Part shown: in pieces, positions 33,577-45,176 of the stretch
How the letters are laid out: each line of letters begins with the position of its first letter
Position numbering within the stretch: position 1 is the first letter of the stretch
Made by a program: the position numbers and the translations under genes
NCBI RefSeq assembly: GCF_009833495.1
Contig: NZ_WUWG01000003.1
Coordinates: forward strand, 496,001 to 560,000
Origin: Oceanomicrobium pacificus
GTDB lineage: Bacteria; Pseudomonadota; Alphaproteobacteria; Rhodobacterales; Rhodobacteraceae
Direction of reading: 5' to 3'
DNA: 64,000 bases
Notes under the pieces: model-generated
Told to the model about the DNA's origin: nothing
The model's input: the letters and a program-made list of their open reading frames with translations, nothing else
The model's database searches: none

Positions 33577-34079
33577 TGGTCCAGCCGGCAGGACATAACC
33601 TGGCCCAGCTCAACATCGGGCGGCTAGTGGCGGATCCCGGTGATCCGGCCGTGGCCGATTTCGTGGAGGCCATCGACCGCGTGAACGGGCTCGGCAAACG
33701 CATGCCGGGTTTCGTGTGGATGATGGGAGGGTCCGGTGCGCCCAATGCCGGCAATCTGGAGACCAAGATCGACGACGATCCGCGCTTCGTGTCCAACCTG
33801 ACGGTCTGGACCGATGCGGCAAGTCTGGAGAATTTCGTGTGGAACACGGTCCACCGGCAGTTCTATGAGCGCCGGGCCGAGTGGTTCCGCGTGATGGACG
33901 GGATGCATCTGGTGATGTGGTGGGTGCCCGAAGGGCATGAGCCGACGCTGGAGGAGGGGCTTGCCCGCCTCGCGCATCTGGAAGAACAGGGAGACAGCGA
34001 CCATGCATTCGGCTGGCGCTGGCTCCAGGACGCAAACTTGTGGCGCACGCACCAGTGCGGCGCCGTCGCGGCGGAGTAA
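33576..34079 (+). CDS. DUF3291 family protein inserted between nuoF and nuoG
   Basis: The 167-residue protein belongs to DUF3291, a ferredoxin-like alpha-beta-barrel family of unknown function. Typical blocks are LAQLNIGRLV (near 9-18), NLTVWTDAASLENFVWNTVH and WWVPEGHEPTLEEGLARL. It starts one base before the end of nuoF (TAATG) and ends 3 bases before nuoG, so it is fully embedded in the operon. No membrane segment or metal motif is apparent. The tight packing argues for co-expression with complex I; a direct role is not shown. Confidence 0.85.
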   Translation: MVQPAGHNLAQLNIGRLVADPGDPAVADFVEAIDRVNGLGKRMPGFVWMMGGSGAPNAGNLETKIDDDPRFVSNLTVWTDAASLENFVWNTVHRQFYERRAEWFRVMDGMHLVMWWVPEGHEPTLEEGLARLAHLEEQGDSDHAFGWRWLQDANLWRTHQCGAVAAE

Positions 34080-34082
34080 CGC

Positions 34083-36104
34083 ATGTCTGACCTGCGCAAA
34101 ATCATCATCGACGGGACGGAGATCGAGGTCGATCCGGCCATGACGATCCTTCAGGCCTGTGAAGTGGCCGGTATCGAGGTGCCGCGCTTCTGCTATCACG
34201 AGCGCCTGTCGATTGCCGGCAACTGCCGCATGTGTCTGGTCGAGGTCGTCGGCGGGCCGCCGAAACCGGCGGCCAGCTGCGCGATGCAGGTCCGCGACCT
34301 GCGGCCCGGGCCCGAAGGCCAGCCGCCGGAGGTGAAGACCAAGTCGCCGATGGTCAAGAAGGCCCGCGAGGGGGTGATGGAGTTCCTGCTCATCAACCAC
34401 CCGCTCGACTGCCCGATCTGCGATCAGGGCGGCGAATGCGACCTGCAGGATCAGGCCATGGCCTATGGCGTGGACTTTTCGCGCTACCGCGAGCCGAAAC
34501 GTGCCGCGATCGACCCCGATCTCGGTCCGCTCGTGGCCACCACCATGACGCGCTGCATCTCCTGCACCCGCTGCGTGCGCTTCACCACCGAAGTGGCCGG
34601 CGTGTCGGAGATGGGCCAGACCGGCCGCGGCGAGGATAGCGAGATTACCTCCTATCTCGGCCAGATGCTGACCTCGAACCTGCAGGGCAACGTGATCGAT
34701 CTGTGCCCGGTCGGGGCGCTCACCTCGAAGCCCTATGCGTTCACCGCGCGGCCTTGGGAACTGACCAAGACCGAGAGCATCGACGTGATGGACGCGCTCG
34801 GCTCGAACATCCGCGTCGACACCAAGGGCCGCGAGGTCATGCGCATCCTGCCGCGCAACCATGATGGCATCAACGAGGAGTGGATCTCCGACAAGACCCG
34901 CTTCATCTGGGACGGGCTGCGCCGCCAGCGGCTCGACCGGCCCTATATCCGTGAAAACGGCAAGCTGCGGCCCGCAAGCTGGGGCGAGGCGCTCGCCGCT
35001 GCCGCAACCGCGCTCAAGGGGAAGAAGGTCACCGCGCTGGCGGGCGACCGCGCACCGGTTGAAGCCATGTATGCGCTCAAGGCGCTGGTCGACGGGCTGG
35101 ATGGCGCCGTGGAATGCCGCACCGACAATGCCAAGCTGCCGATCGGCAACCGTGGTGCCTATGTGGGCACGGCCAACATCGCGGATATCGACGATGCGGA
35201 GCGGATCCTGCTGATCGGCACCAACCCGCGCGACGAGGCCGCCGTTCTGAATGCGCGCATCCGGAAAGCCTGGCTGAACGGTGCGGAAATCGCGGTTGTC
35301 GGCCCGGCCGCCGACCTGACCTATGACTATCACCATGCGGGCGACGATATCGCCGCGCTGCAGTCGGTTGTCGACATGGGCGGCTCGGACGAGATCAAGG
35401 GCAAGAAGAGCCTCGTCATCATCGGGCAGGGCGCGCTGGCGCGGTCCGACGGTGCAGCAGTTCTCGCAGCGGCCCAGACCATTTGTGACAATACCGAAAG
35501 CGGCCTTCTGGTGCTCCACACCGCGGCAGCGCGCGTCGGCGGCATGGATATCGGCTTTGCGACCGAGGGCGGCATGGGCGCGATCATGGACGGGGCGGAG
35601 GTAGTCTACAATCTCGGCGCAGACGAGATCGACATCGCCGAGGGTCCGTTCGTCATCTATCAGGGCAGCCACGGGGATCGCGGGGCGCATCGCGCCGACC
35701 TGATCCTGCCGGCGGCCGCCTATACCGAGGAAAGCGGCATTTTCGTCAACACCGAGGGCCGGCCCCAGATGGCCGCGCGGGCCGGTTTTGCACCGGGCGA
35801 TGCGCGCGAGAACTGGGCGATCCTGCGGGCGCTGTCGGGCGAGATGGGTGCGACACTGCCCTATGACAGCCTGCCCGCGCTGCGCGCCGCGCTCTTTGCC
35901 GACCATCCGCATCTGGCCGCGATCGACCAGGTGCCGGAAAACGAGGTCGTGCGCGTCGAGGCGTCGGGCGGCTTTGCCGACACGCCGTTCGAGTACGTTA
36001 TCAGCGATTTCTACCTGACCAACCCGATTGCCCGGGCATCCACGGTGATGGCCGACCTGTCGAAACTGGCCGCCGCAGTGGCGCTGCCGGTGGCTGCGGA
36101 GTAA
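34083..36104 (+). CDS. nuoG: NADH-quinone oxidoreductase subunit G (75 kDa)
   Basis: NuoG carries several iron-sulfur clusters of the complex I peripheral arm. The 673-residue protein begins with a plant-type [2Fe-2S] domain ([19 protein letters not shown], near 37-55). The [4Fe-4S] motifs [14 protein letters not shown] and [10 protein letters not shown] follow, then a molybdopterin-oxidoreductase-like C-terminal domain without an expected active site. The length matches the compact alphaproteobacterial/mitochondrial form, shorter than E. coli NuoG. Confidence 0.97.
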   Translation: MSDLRKIIIDGTEIEVDPAMTILQACEVAGIEVPRFCYHERLSIAGNCRMCLVEVVGGPPKPAASCAMQVRDLRPGPEGQPPEVKTKSPMVKKAREGVMEFLLINHPLDCPICDQGGECDLQDQAMAYGVDFSRYREPKRAAIDPDLGPLVATTMTRCISCTRCVRFTTEVAGVSEMGQTGRGEDSEITSYLGQMLTSNLQGNVIDLCPVGALTSKPYAFTARPWELTKTESIDVMDALGSNIRVDTKGREVMRILPRNHDGINEEWISDKTRFIWDGLRRQRLDRPYIRENGKLRPASWGEALAAAATALKGKKVTALAGDRAPVEAMYALKALVDGLDGAVECRTDNAKLPIGNRGAYVGTANIADIDDAERILLIGTNPRDEAAVLNARIRKAWLNGAEIAVVGPAADLTYDYHHAGDDIAALQSVVDMGGSDEIKGKKSLVIIGQGALARSDGAAVLAAAQTICDNTESGLLVLHTAAARVGGMDIGFATEGGMGAIMDGAEVVYNLGADEIDIAEGPFVIYQGSHGDRGAHRADLILPAAAYTEESGIFVNTEGRPQMAARAGFAPGDARENWAILRALSGEMGATLPYDSLPALRAALFADHPHLAAIDQVPENEVVRVEASGGFADTPFEYVISDFYLTNPIARASTVMADLSKLAAAVALPVAAE

Positions 36105-36107
36105 GAC

Positions 36108-37638
<1,531 letters not shown>

Positions 37639-37710
37639 GCGGGGGCTGAGGGACAGTCAGCCGCGCCGGGGCCCGGGGCGGCGGGACTTAGAAAGACAGG
37701 AGCGCCAGAC

Positions 37711-37746
37711 ATGGTGCCGAACAAGTTCGAGGAGCAGGCCGCATGA
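37711..37746 (+). other. possible 11-residue leader ORF overlapping the nuoJ start
   Basis: ATG at 37711 opens a reading frame for [11 protein letters not shown] that ends with a TGA overlapping the nuoJ ATG (ATGA). AGGAG lies 8 bases before it. This could be a coupling mini-cistron that delivers ribosomes to nuoJ, whose own ribosome site (GAGGAG at 37728-37733) lies inside it. It is too short to be judged by composition. Confidence 0.35.
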
Positions 37747-38351
37747 TTGCCTTCGCTTTCTATCTATTCGCCGGCGTCGCCGTCGCCTCCGGGCTGATGG
37801 TGGTACTGTCGCGCAACCCGGTGCATTCGGTGCTCTGGCTGATCCTGGCCTTCTTCTCCTCGGCCGGACTGTTCATCCTCATGGGGGCGGAATTCGTCGC
37901 CATGCTGCTGGTCATCGTCTATGTGGGCGCGGTCGCGGTGCTGTTCCTCTTCGTGGTGATGATGCTCGACGTGGATTTCGCGGAGCTTCGTGAAGGGTTC
38001 GCGCGCTACCTGCCGCTCGGCCTTCTGATCGGGCTGGTGCTGATCGTGGAACTTGGACTGGTCTTCGGCACATGGGTCTTTGCGGACAATGCGCCCGAGC
38101 TGCGCGCCGCCGTGGCGCCTGCGCCCACGGATGTGGAGAACACGGTCGCTCTGGGGCAGCTCATCTACACGCAATATGTCTATCTCTTCCAGGCAGCGGG
38201 TCTGATCCTCTTCGTGGCCATGGTCGGCGCGATCGTGCTGACCCTGCGCCACCGGACCGACATCAAGCGCCAGGACATTCTGGACCAGATCTATCGCGAT
38301 CCCGCCACGGCGATCGAGATGAAGGACATCAAACCGGGGCAGGGACTATGA
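37743..38351 (+). CDS. nuoJ: NADH-quinone oxidoreductase subunit J
   Basis: NuoJ (the ND6 homologue) is a five-helix membrane subunit contributing to the coupling of quinone reduction and proton pumping. The 202-residue protein has the core [40 protein letters not shown] and [20 protein letters not shown]. It overlaps nuoK by 4 bases. Confidence 0.96.
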   Translation: MIAFAFYLFAGVAVASGLMVVLSRNPVHSVLWLILAFFSSAGLFILMGAEFVAMLLVIVYVGAVAVLFLFVVMMLDVDFAELREGFARYLPLGLLIGLVLIVELGLVFGTWVFADNAPELRAAVAPAPTDVENTVALGQLIYTQYVYLFQAAGLILFVAMVGAIVLTLRHRTDIKRQDILDQIYRDPATAIEMKDIKPGQGL

Positions 38352-38653
38352 TCGGCCTAGAGCATTACCTGACGGTGGCGGCGATCCTCTTCGTCACCGG
38401 CATTTTCGGGATCTTCCTGAACCGCAAGAACGTGATCGTCATCCTGATGTCGATCGAACTGATGCTGCTTGCGGTCAACATCAACTTCGTCGCCTTTTCC
38501 ACCCATCTGGGGGATCTGGTCGGGCAGGTTTTCACGCTCTTCGTGCTGACCGTTGCCGCGGCCGAGGCGGCCATCGGCCTTGCGATCCTTGTCTGTTTCT
38601 TCCGCAACAGCAGCACGATCGCGGTCGACAAGATCAACGTGATGAAGGGGTAA
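38348..38653 (+). CDS. nuoK: NADH-quinone oxidoreductase subunit K
   Basis: NuoK (the ND4L homologue) has 101 residues and three membrane helices. Conserved glutamates lie in [17 protein letters not shown] and [16 protein letters not shown]. The ATG at 38348 overlaps the end of nuoJ by 4 bases (ATGA); the longer in-frame upstream sequence lies within nuoJ and is not used. Confidence 0.96.
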   Translation: MIGLEHYLTVAAILFVTGIFGIFLNRKNVIVILMSIELMLLAVNINFVAFSTHLGDLVGQVFTLFVLTVAAAEAAIGLAILVCFFRNSSTIAVDKINVMKG

Positions 38654-38659
38654 GAGACA

Positions 38660-40633
38660 ATGACCGACATCATTCTCTTCGCCCCGCTCGTCGGCGCACT
38701 CATTTGCGGTTTCGGCCACCGGTTCATCGGCGAGAAGGCCGCCATGTGGACCGCGACCGGGCTTCTGTTCCTGGCCTGTGCGCTTAGCTGGATCGTGTTC
38801 CTGTTCGGCGACTATCACCATCATGCGGTAAGCCATGCGGTTCTGCGCTGGATCGAGAGCGGCACGCTGTCCTCCGAGTGGGGGATCCGGCTCGACACGC
38901 TGACCGCGATCATGCTGATCGTGGTGACCAGCGTCTCGGCGCTCGTCCATCTCTACAGCTTCGGTTACATGGACCATGACCCGCAGTGGAAAGAGGGCGA
39001 GAGCTACAAGCCGCGCTTTTTTGCCTACCTGTCCTTCTTCACCTTCGCCATGCTGATGCTGGTGACGTCCGACAACCTTCTGCAGATGTTCTTCGGCTGG
39101 GAAGGCGTGGGCGTGGCCTCCTACCTGCTGATCGGGTTCTACTATCGCAAACCGTCGGCCAATGCGGCGGCGATGAAGGCCTTCATCGTCAACCGCGTGG
39201 GGGATTTCGGCTTCCTGCTCGGCATCTTCGCAACCTACATGCTGGTCGACAGCATCCGGTTCGACGATATCTTTGCCGCCGCACCTGCGCTGGCCGAAGA
39301 GAGCTTCCACTTCCTGTCCTGGGAGGTTCCGGCGGTCGAGACGATTGCGGTGCTCCTCTTCATCGGCGCGATGGGCAAGTCGGCCCAGCTGTTCCTGCAC
39401 ACCTGGCTGCCGGACGCGATGGAAGGCCCGACGCCCGTGTCCGCGCTCATCCATGCCGCGACCATGGTGACCGCAGGCGTGTTCCTTGTCTGCCGCATGT
39501 CGCCGGTGATGGAATATGCGCCGGGTGCCCTGATGTTCGTGACCGTGATCGGCGCATCGACGGCCTTCTTCGCCGCGACCATCGGTCTGGTGCAGAACGA
39601 CATCAAGCGCGTGATCGCCTACTCGACCTGCTCGCAGCTCGGCTACATGTTCGCGGCGGCCGGCGTCGGCGTCTATCAGGCGGCGATGTTCCACCTGTTC
39701 ACGCATGCGTTCTTCAAGGCGATGCTCTTCCTTGGCGCCGGTTCGGTGATCCATGCGATGCATCACGAGCAGGACATGCGCAACTATGGCGGCCTGCGCT
39801 CGAAAATCCCCTATACGTTCTGGGCGATGATGCTCGGCACGCTGGCGATCACGGGTGTCGGTATTCCGCTCACCCATATCGGCTTCGCAGGCTTCCTGTC
39901 GAAAGATGCGATCATCGAGAGCGCATTCGCCGCCCATAGCGGTGTCGGCACCTATGCGTTCACGCTGCTGGTGCTCGCGGCCGCGATGACGAGCTTCTAT
40001 TCTTGGCGCCTGATGTTCCTGACCTTCTACGGCAAGCCGCGCGGCGACGCGCATACGCATGAACATGCGCATGAAAGCCCGATGGTCATGGTCGTGCCGC
40101 TCGGTATCCTGGCGCTTGGTGCGATCTTCGCCGGCATGATCTGGTATGAGGATTTCTTCGGCCATCACGCCAAGGAATTTTTCGGGGCCTCGGTCTTCAT
40201 GCATCCCGACAATCACGTGATGCACGATGCGCATGAGGTTTCCAAACTGGTGAAAGTGTCGCCCTTCCTGGCGATGCTGGTCGGCCTTGCGCTCGCCTAC
40301 TGGTTCTACATCGTGAACCCGTCCATCCCGGGCCGGATCGCGAAGACCAATCACGGGCTCTACCAGTTCCTGCTCAACAAATGGTATTTCGACGAGCTTT
40401 ATGACGCGGTCTTCGTCCGCCCGGCCAAGGCGCTCGGCCGCTTCCTGTGGAAGCGCGGCGACGGGTCGGTGATCGACGGGGGCATCAACGGGCTTGCGAT
40501 GGGCGTCGTGCCCTTCTTCACCCGCCTCGTCGGACGCGCCCAGTCGGGCTACATCTTCCACTATGCCTTTGCCATGATCCTCGGCGTGGTGGTGATCGTC
40601 ACTTGGTTTGCCGTCAGCGGAGGCGCGCAGTAA
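38660..40633 (+). CDS. nuoL: NADH-quinone oxidoreductase subunit L
   Basis: NuoL (ND5) is one of three antiporter-like proton channels and carries the long lateral helix. The 657-residue protein has about 16 helices, with the signature [36 protein letters not shown] and the C-terminal amphipathic helix region. A histidine-rich loop, [14 protein letters not shown], occurs near residue 455. The start is 6 bases after nuoK, and it overlaps nuoM by one base. Confidence 0.96.
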   Translation: MTDIILFAPLVGALICGFGHRFIGEKAAMWTATGLLFLACALSWIVFLFGDYHHHAVSHAVLRWIESGTLSSEWGIRLDTLTAIMLIVVTSVSALVHLYSFGYMDHDPQWKEGESYKPRFFAYLSFFTFAMLMLVTSDNLLQMFFGWEGVGVASYLLIGFYYRKPSANAAAMKAFIVNRVGDFGFLLGIFATYMLVDSIRFDDIFAAAPALAEESFHFLSWEVPAVETIAVLLFIGAMGKSAQLFLHTWLPDAMEGPTPVSALIHAATMVTAGVFLVCRMSPVMEYAPGALMFVTVIGASTAFFAATIGLVQNDIKRVIAYSTCSQLGYMFAAAGVGVYQAAMFHLFTHAFFKAMLFLGAGSVIHAMHHEQDMRNYGGLRSKIPYTFWAMMLGTLAITGVGIPLTHIGFAGFLSKDAIIESAFAAHSGVGTYAFTLLVLAAAMTSFYSWRLMFLTFYGKPRGDAHTHEHAHESPMVMVVPLGILALGAIFAGMIWYEDFFGHHAKEFFGASVFMHPDNHVMHDAHEVSKLVKVSPFLAMLVGLALAYWFYIVNPSIPGRIAKTNHGLYQFLLNKWYFDELYDAVFVRPAKALGRFLWKRGDGSVIDGGINGLAMGVVPFFTRLVGRAQSGYIFHYAFAMILGVVVIVTWFAVSGGAQ

Positions 40634-42177
40634 TGGACTATCTTCTGTCCCTCGTTACATTCCTGCCGCTGATCGGCGCGGCGATGCTCATGCTCTTCCT
40701 GCGCGGAGAGGATGAGGCTGCACAGCTGAATGCCAAGCGGCTGGCCCTGTTCACCACCGGCGCGACCTTCCTTGTGTCGCTCGGCATCCTGAGCCAGTTC
40801 GATCCGTCGAACCCCGGCTTCCAGATGGTCGAGGAGCGCGAATGGCTCGGCGGCCTGACCTACAAGATGGGCGTGGACGGGATTTCTGTCCTGTTCGTGA
40901 TGCTGACCACATTCCTGATGCCGATCGTCATCGGCGCCTGCTGGACGGTGGAGCATCGCGTGAAGGAATATATGATCGCCTTCCTCGTGCTTGAGACCCT
41001 GATGATCGGGGTATTCTGCGCGCTGGACCTGATCCTTTTCTACTTCTTCTTCGAGGCCGGTCTTATCCCGATGTTCCTGATCGTCGGCATCTGGGGCGGC
41101 AAGGACCGCGTCTATGCGGCGTTCAAGTTCTTCCTCTATACGCTGCTCGGCTCGCTCCTGATGCTGGTCGCCATGATCGCCATGTATTTCGATGCCGGCA
41201 CAACCGACATCACGCGGCTGCTGCAGCACCAGTTCTCCTACGCGACGCTGGAGATTGCCGGCTGGCAGATCGTCGGCGGCGTGCAGACCCTGCTGTGGCT
41301 GGCCTTCTTCGCCTCTTTCGCGGTGAAGATGCCGATGTGGCCGGTCCATACCTGGCTGCCGGACGCGCACGTGCAGGCGCCCACGGCCGGGTCGGTCGTT
41401 CTGGCGGCGATCCTTCTGAAAATGGGCGGCTACGGCTTCCTGCGCTTCAGCCTGCCGATGTTCCCGGTGGCCTCCGACATGATGGCGAATTTCGTCTTCA
41501 CTCTGTCGGTGATCGCGATCATCTACACGTCGCTCGTCGCGATGATGCAGGAGGATATGAAGAAGCTGATCGCCTACAGTTCCGTGGCCCATATGGGGTT
41601 CGTGACCATGGGCATCTTCGCCGCCAACCGGCAGGGCGTGGACGGGGCCATCTTCCAGATGCTGAGCCACGGGTTCATCTCCGGCGCGCTCTTCCTGTGT
41701 GTCGGGGTGATCTACGACCGGATGCACACGCGCGACATCGACGCCTATGGCGGTCTGGTGATCCGGATGCCGATCTACGCGCTGGTCTTCATGCTCTTCA
41801 CCATGGGCAATGTCGGCCTGCCGGGCACGTCGGGCTTTGTGGGTGAATTCCTGACCCTGTCGGGCGCCTTCCAGGCGAACAGCTGGGTCGCGTTCTTCGC
41901 GGCAACCGGCGTGATCCTGTCGGCGGGCTATGCGCTCTGGCTTTACCGCCGGGTCGTGTTCGGCGACCTGATCAAGGAAAGCCTGAAGGCGATTTCCGAC
42001 ATGGACCGGCGGGAGAAGGCGCTCTTTGCCCCGCTCATCGTGATGACGCTCCTGCTCGGGATCTACCCCGCGCTGGTCCTCGACATGATCGGCCCGTCCG
42101 TGGACGCGCTTCTGAACACTTACACCGCAGCCCTGGCCGAGGCGGCGCCTGCCGCGACCCAGGTCGCCGCACACTGA
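40633..42177 (+). CDS. nuoM: NADH-quinone oxidoreductase subunit M
   Basis: NuoM (ND4) is a proton-channel subunit of complex I. The 514-residue protein starts at the ATG 40633 (TAATG overlap with nuoL); the reading frame upstream lies within nuoL and is not used. Core motifs are [35 protein letters not shown] and [15 protein letters not shown]. About 14 helices are predicted. Confidence 0.96.
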   Translation: MDYLLSLVTFLPLIGAAMLMLFLRGEDEAAQLNAKRLALFTTGATFLVSLGILSQFDPSNPGFQMVEEREWLGGLTYKMGVDGISVLFVMLTTFLMPIVIGACWTVEHRVKEYMIAFLVLETLMIGVFCALDLILFYFFFEAGLIPMFLIVGIWGGKDRVYAAFKFFLYTLLGSLLMLVAMIAMYFDAGTTDITRLLQHQFSYATLEIAGWQIVGGVQTLLWLAFFASFAVKMPMWPVHTWLPDAHVQAPTAGSVVLAAILLKMGGYGFLRFSLPMFPVASDMMANFVFTLSVIAIIYTSLVAMMQEDMKKLIAYSSVAHMGFVTMGIFAANRQGVDGAIFQMLSHGFISGALFLCVGVIYDRMHTRDIDAYGGLVIRMPIYALVFMLFTMGNVGLPGTSGFVGEFLTLSGAFQANSWVAFFAATGVILSAGYALWLYRRVVFGDLIKESLKAISDMDRREKALFAPLIVMTLLLGIYPALVLDMIGPSVDALLNTYTAALAEAAPAATQVAAH

Positions 42178-42192
42178 TCGAGAGACGGTTAC

Positions 42193-43632
42193 ATGATTGC
42201 ACAAGACATCTCAGTGGTGCTGCCGGAACTGGTCCTGGCGATTTATGCCATGGCCGCGCTCATGTGGGGCGTGTTCATGGGGCAGGACAAGCAGTCCGAT
42301 TTCATCCTGCACCTGACCGCGGGCCTCCTGATCCTTGTCGGCTTCTGGATCGGCTTCTCGGGCGAGGGCACGCAGACCGCCTTTGGCGAGAGCTTCGTCA
42401 ATGACGGGTTCGCCCGCTTCTCCAAGGTGATGATCCTCTGGGGGTCGGCGGTGATGCTGCTCCTGTCGCGCGAATATCTGATCCGCAACCATCTGATGAA
42501 GTTCGAGTTCCCGGTGCTCGTCACACTGGCCACGCTCGGCATGATGATGATGGTGTCGGCGGGCGACCTGATGGCGCTCTATATGGGGCTGGAGCTTCAG
42601 TCCCTGTCGCTCTATGTGGTCGCGGCCTTCCGGCGCGACAGCCTGCGCTCGACCGAGGCGGGGCTGAAATATTTCGTGCTCGGCGCTCTCTCTTCGGGCC
42701 TGCTGCTCTACGGCGCATCGCTCGTCTACGGCTATGCGGGCACCACGCTCTTCAGCGGCATTGCCAGCGTCGTCGATGCCGAAGGCATCTCACTCGGCCT
42801 TCTCTTCGGGCTTGTGTTCCTGTGCACCGGCATGGCCTTCAAGGTTTCCGCCGCGCCGTTCCACATGTGGACGCCCGATGTCTATGAAGGCTCGCCCACG
42901 CCGGTGACGCTCTTCTTCGCGACCGCGCCGAAAGTGGCGGCGGCTGGCATGTTCGCCCGCGTCCTCTTCGACGGGTTCGGCAATGCGGTGGCCGACTGGC
43001 AGCAGATCCTGATCTTCCTGTCGGTCCTGTCCATGTTCCTCGGCTCCATCGCCGCGATCGGCCAGAGCAACATCAAACGCCTGATGGCCTACAGCTCGAT
43101 TGCCCATATGGGCTTCGCGCTGATGGGGCTGGCCGCGGGGACCGAGCAGGGCGTGCAGGCGCTTCTGATCTACCTTGCCATCTACGTGACGATGAATGTC
43201 GGCGTCTTTGCCTTCATCCTGAACATGGAACATGACGGCCGTCCGGTGACCGATATCAACGCGCTCGGCATGTATTCCACGTCCGAGCCCGCGCGGGCGC
43301 TGGCGCTGGCGGTACTGATGTTCTCGCTCGCGGGCATCCCGCCGCTCGTCGGGTTCTTCGGCAAGTTCTATGTGCTGAAAGCCGCCGTGGATGCCGGCCT
43401 TGTCTGGTTCGCGGTCGCCGGTGTCATCGCCTCTGTGATCGGGGCCTTCTACTATCTGCGCATCATCTACCTGATGTATTTCGGCACGGCCTCCGATGTG
43501 CTGAACGGCCGGATGCCGCTTCTGCACTATACGATGCTGATGGCCTCGGCGCTCATCATGGTGGTTGGCATCGTCAACCTGCTCGGCATCGAGGGGCTTG
43601 CAGCGCAGGCGGCCGCAACGCTGGTCAACTGA
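42193..43632 (+). CDS. nuoN: NADH-quinone oxidoreductase subunit N
   Basis: NuoN (ND2) is the third antiporter-like subunit. The 479-residue protein has about 14 helices and the signatures [37 protein letters not shown] and [20 protein letters not shown]. It ends the complex I genes, and birA starts 3 bases after its stop, so the operon probably continues without a break. Confidence 0.96.
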   Translation: MIAQDISVVLPELVLAIYAMAALMWGVFMGQDKQSDFILHLTAGLLILVGFWIGFSGEGTQTAFGESFVNDGFARFSKVMILWGSAVMLLLSREYLIRNHLMKFEFPVLVTLATLGMMMMVSAGDLMALYMGLELQSLSLYVVAAFRRDSLRSTEAGLKYFVLGALSSGLLLYGASLVYGYAGTTLFSGIASVVDAEGISLGLLFGLVFLCTGMAFKVSAAPFHMWTPDVYEGSPTPVTLFFATAPKVAAAGMFARVLFDGFGNAVADWQQILIFLSVLSMFLGSIAAIGQSNIKRLMAYSSIAHMGFALMGLAAGTEQGVQALLIYLAIYVTMNVGVFAFILNMEHDGRPVTDINALGMYSTSEPARALALAVLMFSLAGIPPLVGFFGKFYVLKAAVDAGLVWFAVAGVIASVIGAFYYLRIIYLMYFGTASDVLNGRMPLLHYTMLMASALIMVVGIVNLLGIEGLAAQAAATLVN

Positions 43633-43635
43633 CGC

Positions 43636-44400
43636 ATGGCCGCTTGGCCCGAGGGGATCGGGCGGGACCTGCTCGGCACCGTCGACAGCACCAATGCCGA
43701 GGCCCTGCGCCAGGCGGCGGCAGGGCGGCGGGCGCCGGGCTGGATTCTGGCCCGTGCCCAATCCGGCGGCCGCGGCCGGCGCGGGCGGGCCTGGTCCTCT
43801 CCCGAAGGCAATTTCTTCGCGACCTATCTCGGTTTTCCCGAAGGCGGGCCGCAGATGGCGGCGCTGCGCAGCTACGCGGCCGCGCTGGCGCTACGCGATG
43901 CGCTCGTCGAGGTGACGGGCCGCGCGCCGCTCTTCTCGCTCAAATGGCCCAATGACGTGCTCCTGTCGGGCCGCAAGCTCGCGGGCATCCTTTTGGAGCA
44001 TACGGCCGAGGCCGGCGGCGCGCTTGCCGTGGGCATCGGGGTCAACCTGCGCCATGCGCCAACGGCAGGGGCGCTGGAGCCCGGTGCGCTCCTGCCCGCG
44101 ACGCTGACCGAAGCGGTCACACCGGCGCCGACGCCCGAGGCCTTTCTGGACGCGCTCGCCCCCGCCTTCGACCGGTGGGACCGGCAATTGGCGACCTACG
44201 GGTTCGCGCCGCTGCGCACGGCCTGGCTCGACAATGCGGCGCGTCTGGGAGAGGTGATCACCGCGAAACTGCCGGACCGGGCGATCACCGGAATATTCGA
44301 GTCGATTGACGCGGACGGGTCCTTGGTCCTCAATACCGAAGCCGGACGCGTGACGCTGGCAGCCGCCGAACTGCATTTTGCGACAGAGGGACGGGTCTGA
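43636..44400 (+). CDS. birA: biotin--[acetyl-CoA-carboxylase] ligase
   Basis: BirA attaches biotin to the carboxyl carrier protein of acetyl-CoA carboxylase. The 254-residue protein is the short class I form without the N-terminal DNA-binding domain, so it is not a repressor. Catalytic motifs are STNAEALRQA, GRGRRGRAWSSPEGNFFATY and LKWPNDVLLSGRKLAGILLE. It is coupled to nuoN (3-base gap) and overlaps coaX by one base (TGATG). The order nuoN-birA-coaX-rnj is typical of this lineage. Confidence 0.93.
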   Translation: MAAWPEGIGRDLLGTVDSTNAEALRQAAAGRRAPGWILARAQSGGRGRRGRAWSSPEGNFFATYLGFPEGGPQMAALRSYAAALALRDALVEVTGRAPLFSLKWPNDVLLSGRKLAGILLEHTAEAGGALAVGIGVNLRHAPTAGALEPGALLPATLTEAVTPAPTPEAFLDALAPAFDRWDRQLATYGFAPLRTAWLDNAARLGEVITAKLPDRAITGIFESIDADGSLVLNTEAGRVTLAAAELHFATEGRV

Positions 44401-45176
44401 TGCTTCTGGCCATCGATGTTGGCAATACGAACACGGTCTTCGCCCTGCATGACGGGTCGGACGTGGTCGGGGAATGGCGCTGCCGGACCGAGCACAAGCG
44501 GACCGCGGACGAATATTTCGTCTGGCTGCAACAGCTGATGCAGTTCAACGGGATCGACATGCGGGTCGAAGCCGTGGTGATTTCCTCGGTCGTGCCGCAG
44601 ATCGTTTTCAACCTGCGGGTCCTGTCCGACCGCTATTTCAACTGCCGCCCGATGGTGGTCGGCAAGCCGGAGGTGGAACTGGGCGTGCCGGTGCGCGTTG
44701 ATGCGGACACGCGGGTTGGTGCGGATCGGCTGGTGAACACCGTGGGCGCGTTCGACCGCTATGGCGGCAATCTGATCGTCGTCGATTTCGGCACGGCAAC
44801 GACGTTCGACGTGGTCGGCGCGGATGGCGCCTACGAGGGCGGGGTGATCGCGCCGGGCGTGAACCTGTCGCTGAAGGCGCTCTCCGACGCGGCTGCGGCC
44901 TTGCCCTTCATCGACGTGACCAAGCCCGAGCGGGTCATCGGAACGAACACCCGCGCCTGCATGGAGAGCGGGATCTTCTGGGGCTATGTCTCGATGATCG
45001 AGGGCATTTGCGCCCGGATCGCCGAAGAGCATGAAAGCCCGATGCAGGTGATCGGGACCGGTGGCCTCTCGACGCTCTTTGCGCAGGGCACCGATGTGAT
45101 CGACGTGATCGACACGAAACTGACGATACACGGGCTGGTCCTGATCGACCGGCTCAACCGGAAAGGAACGGCATGA
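44400..45176 (+). CDS. coaX: type III pantothenate kinase
   Basis: CoaX phosphorylates pantothenate in the first step of coenzyme A synthesis. The 258-residue protein has the ASKHA-fold phosphate motifs LAIDVGNTNTVFALHDG (3-19), VGADRLVNTVGAF and IVVDFGTATTFDVV. It overlaps birA by one base and rnj by 4 bases. Confidence 0.95.
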   Translation: MLLAIDVGNTNTVFALHDGSDVVGEWRCRTEHKRTADEYFVWLQQLMQFNGIDMRVEAVVISSVVPQIVFNLRVLSDRYFNCRPMVVGKPEVELGVPVRVDADTRVGADRLVNTVGAFDRYGGNLIVVDFGTATTFDVVGADGAYEGGVIAPGVNLSLKALSDAAAALPFIDVTKPERVIGTNTRACMESGIFWGYVSMIEGICARIAEEHESPMQVIGTGGLSTLFAQGTDVIDVIDTKLTIHGLVLIDRLNRKGTA

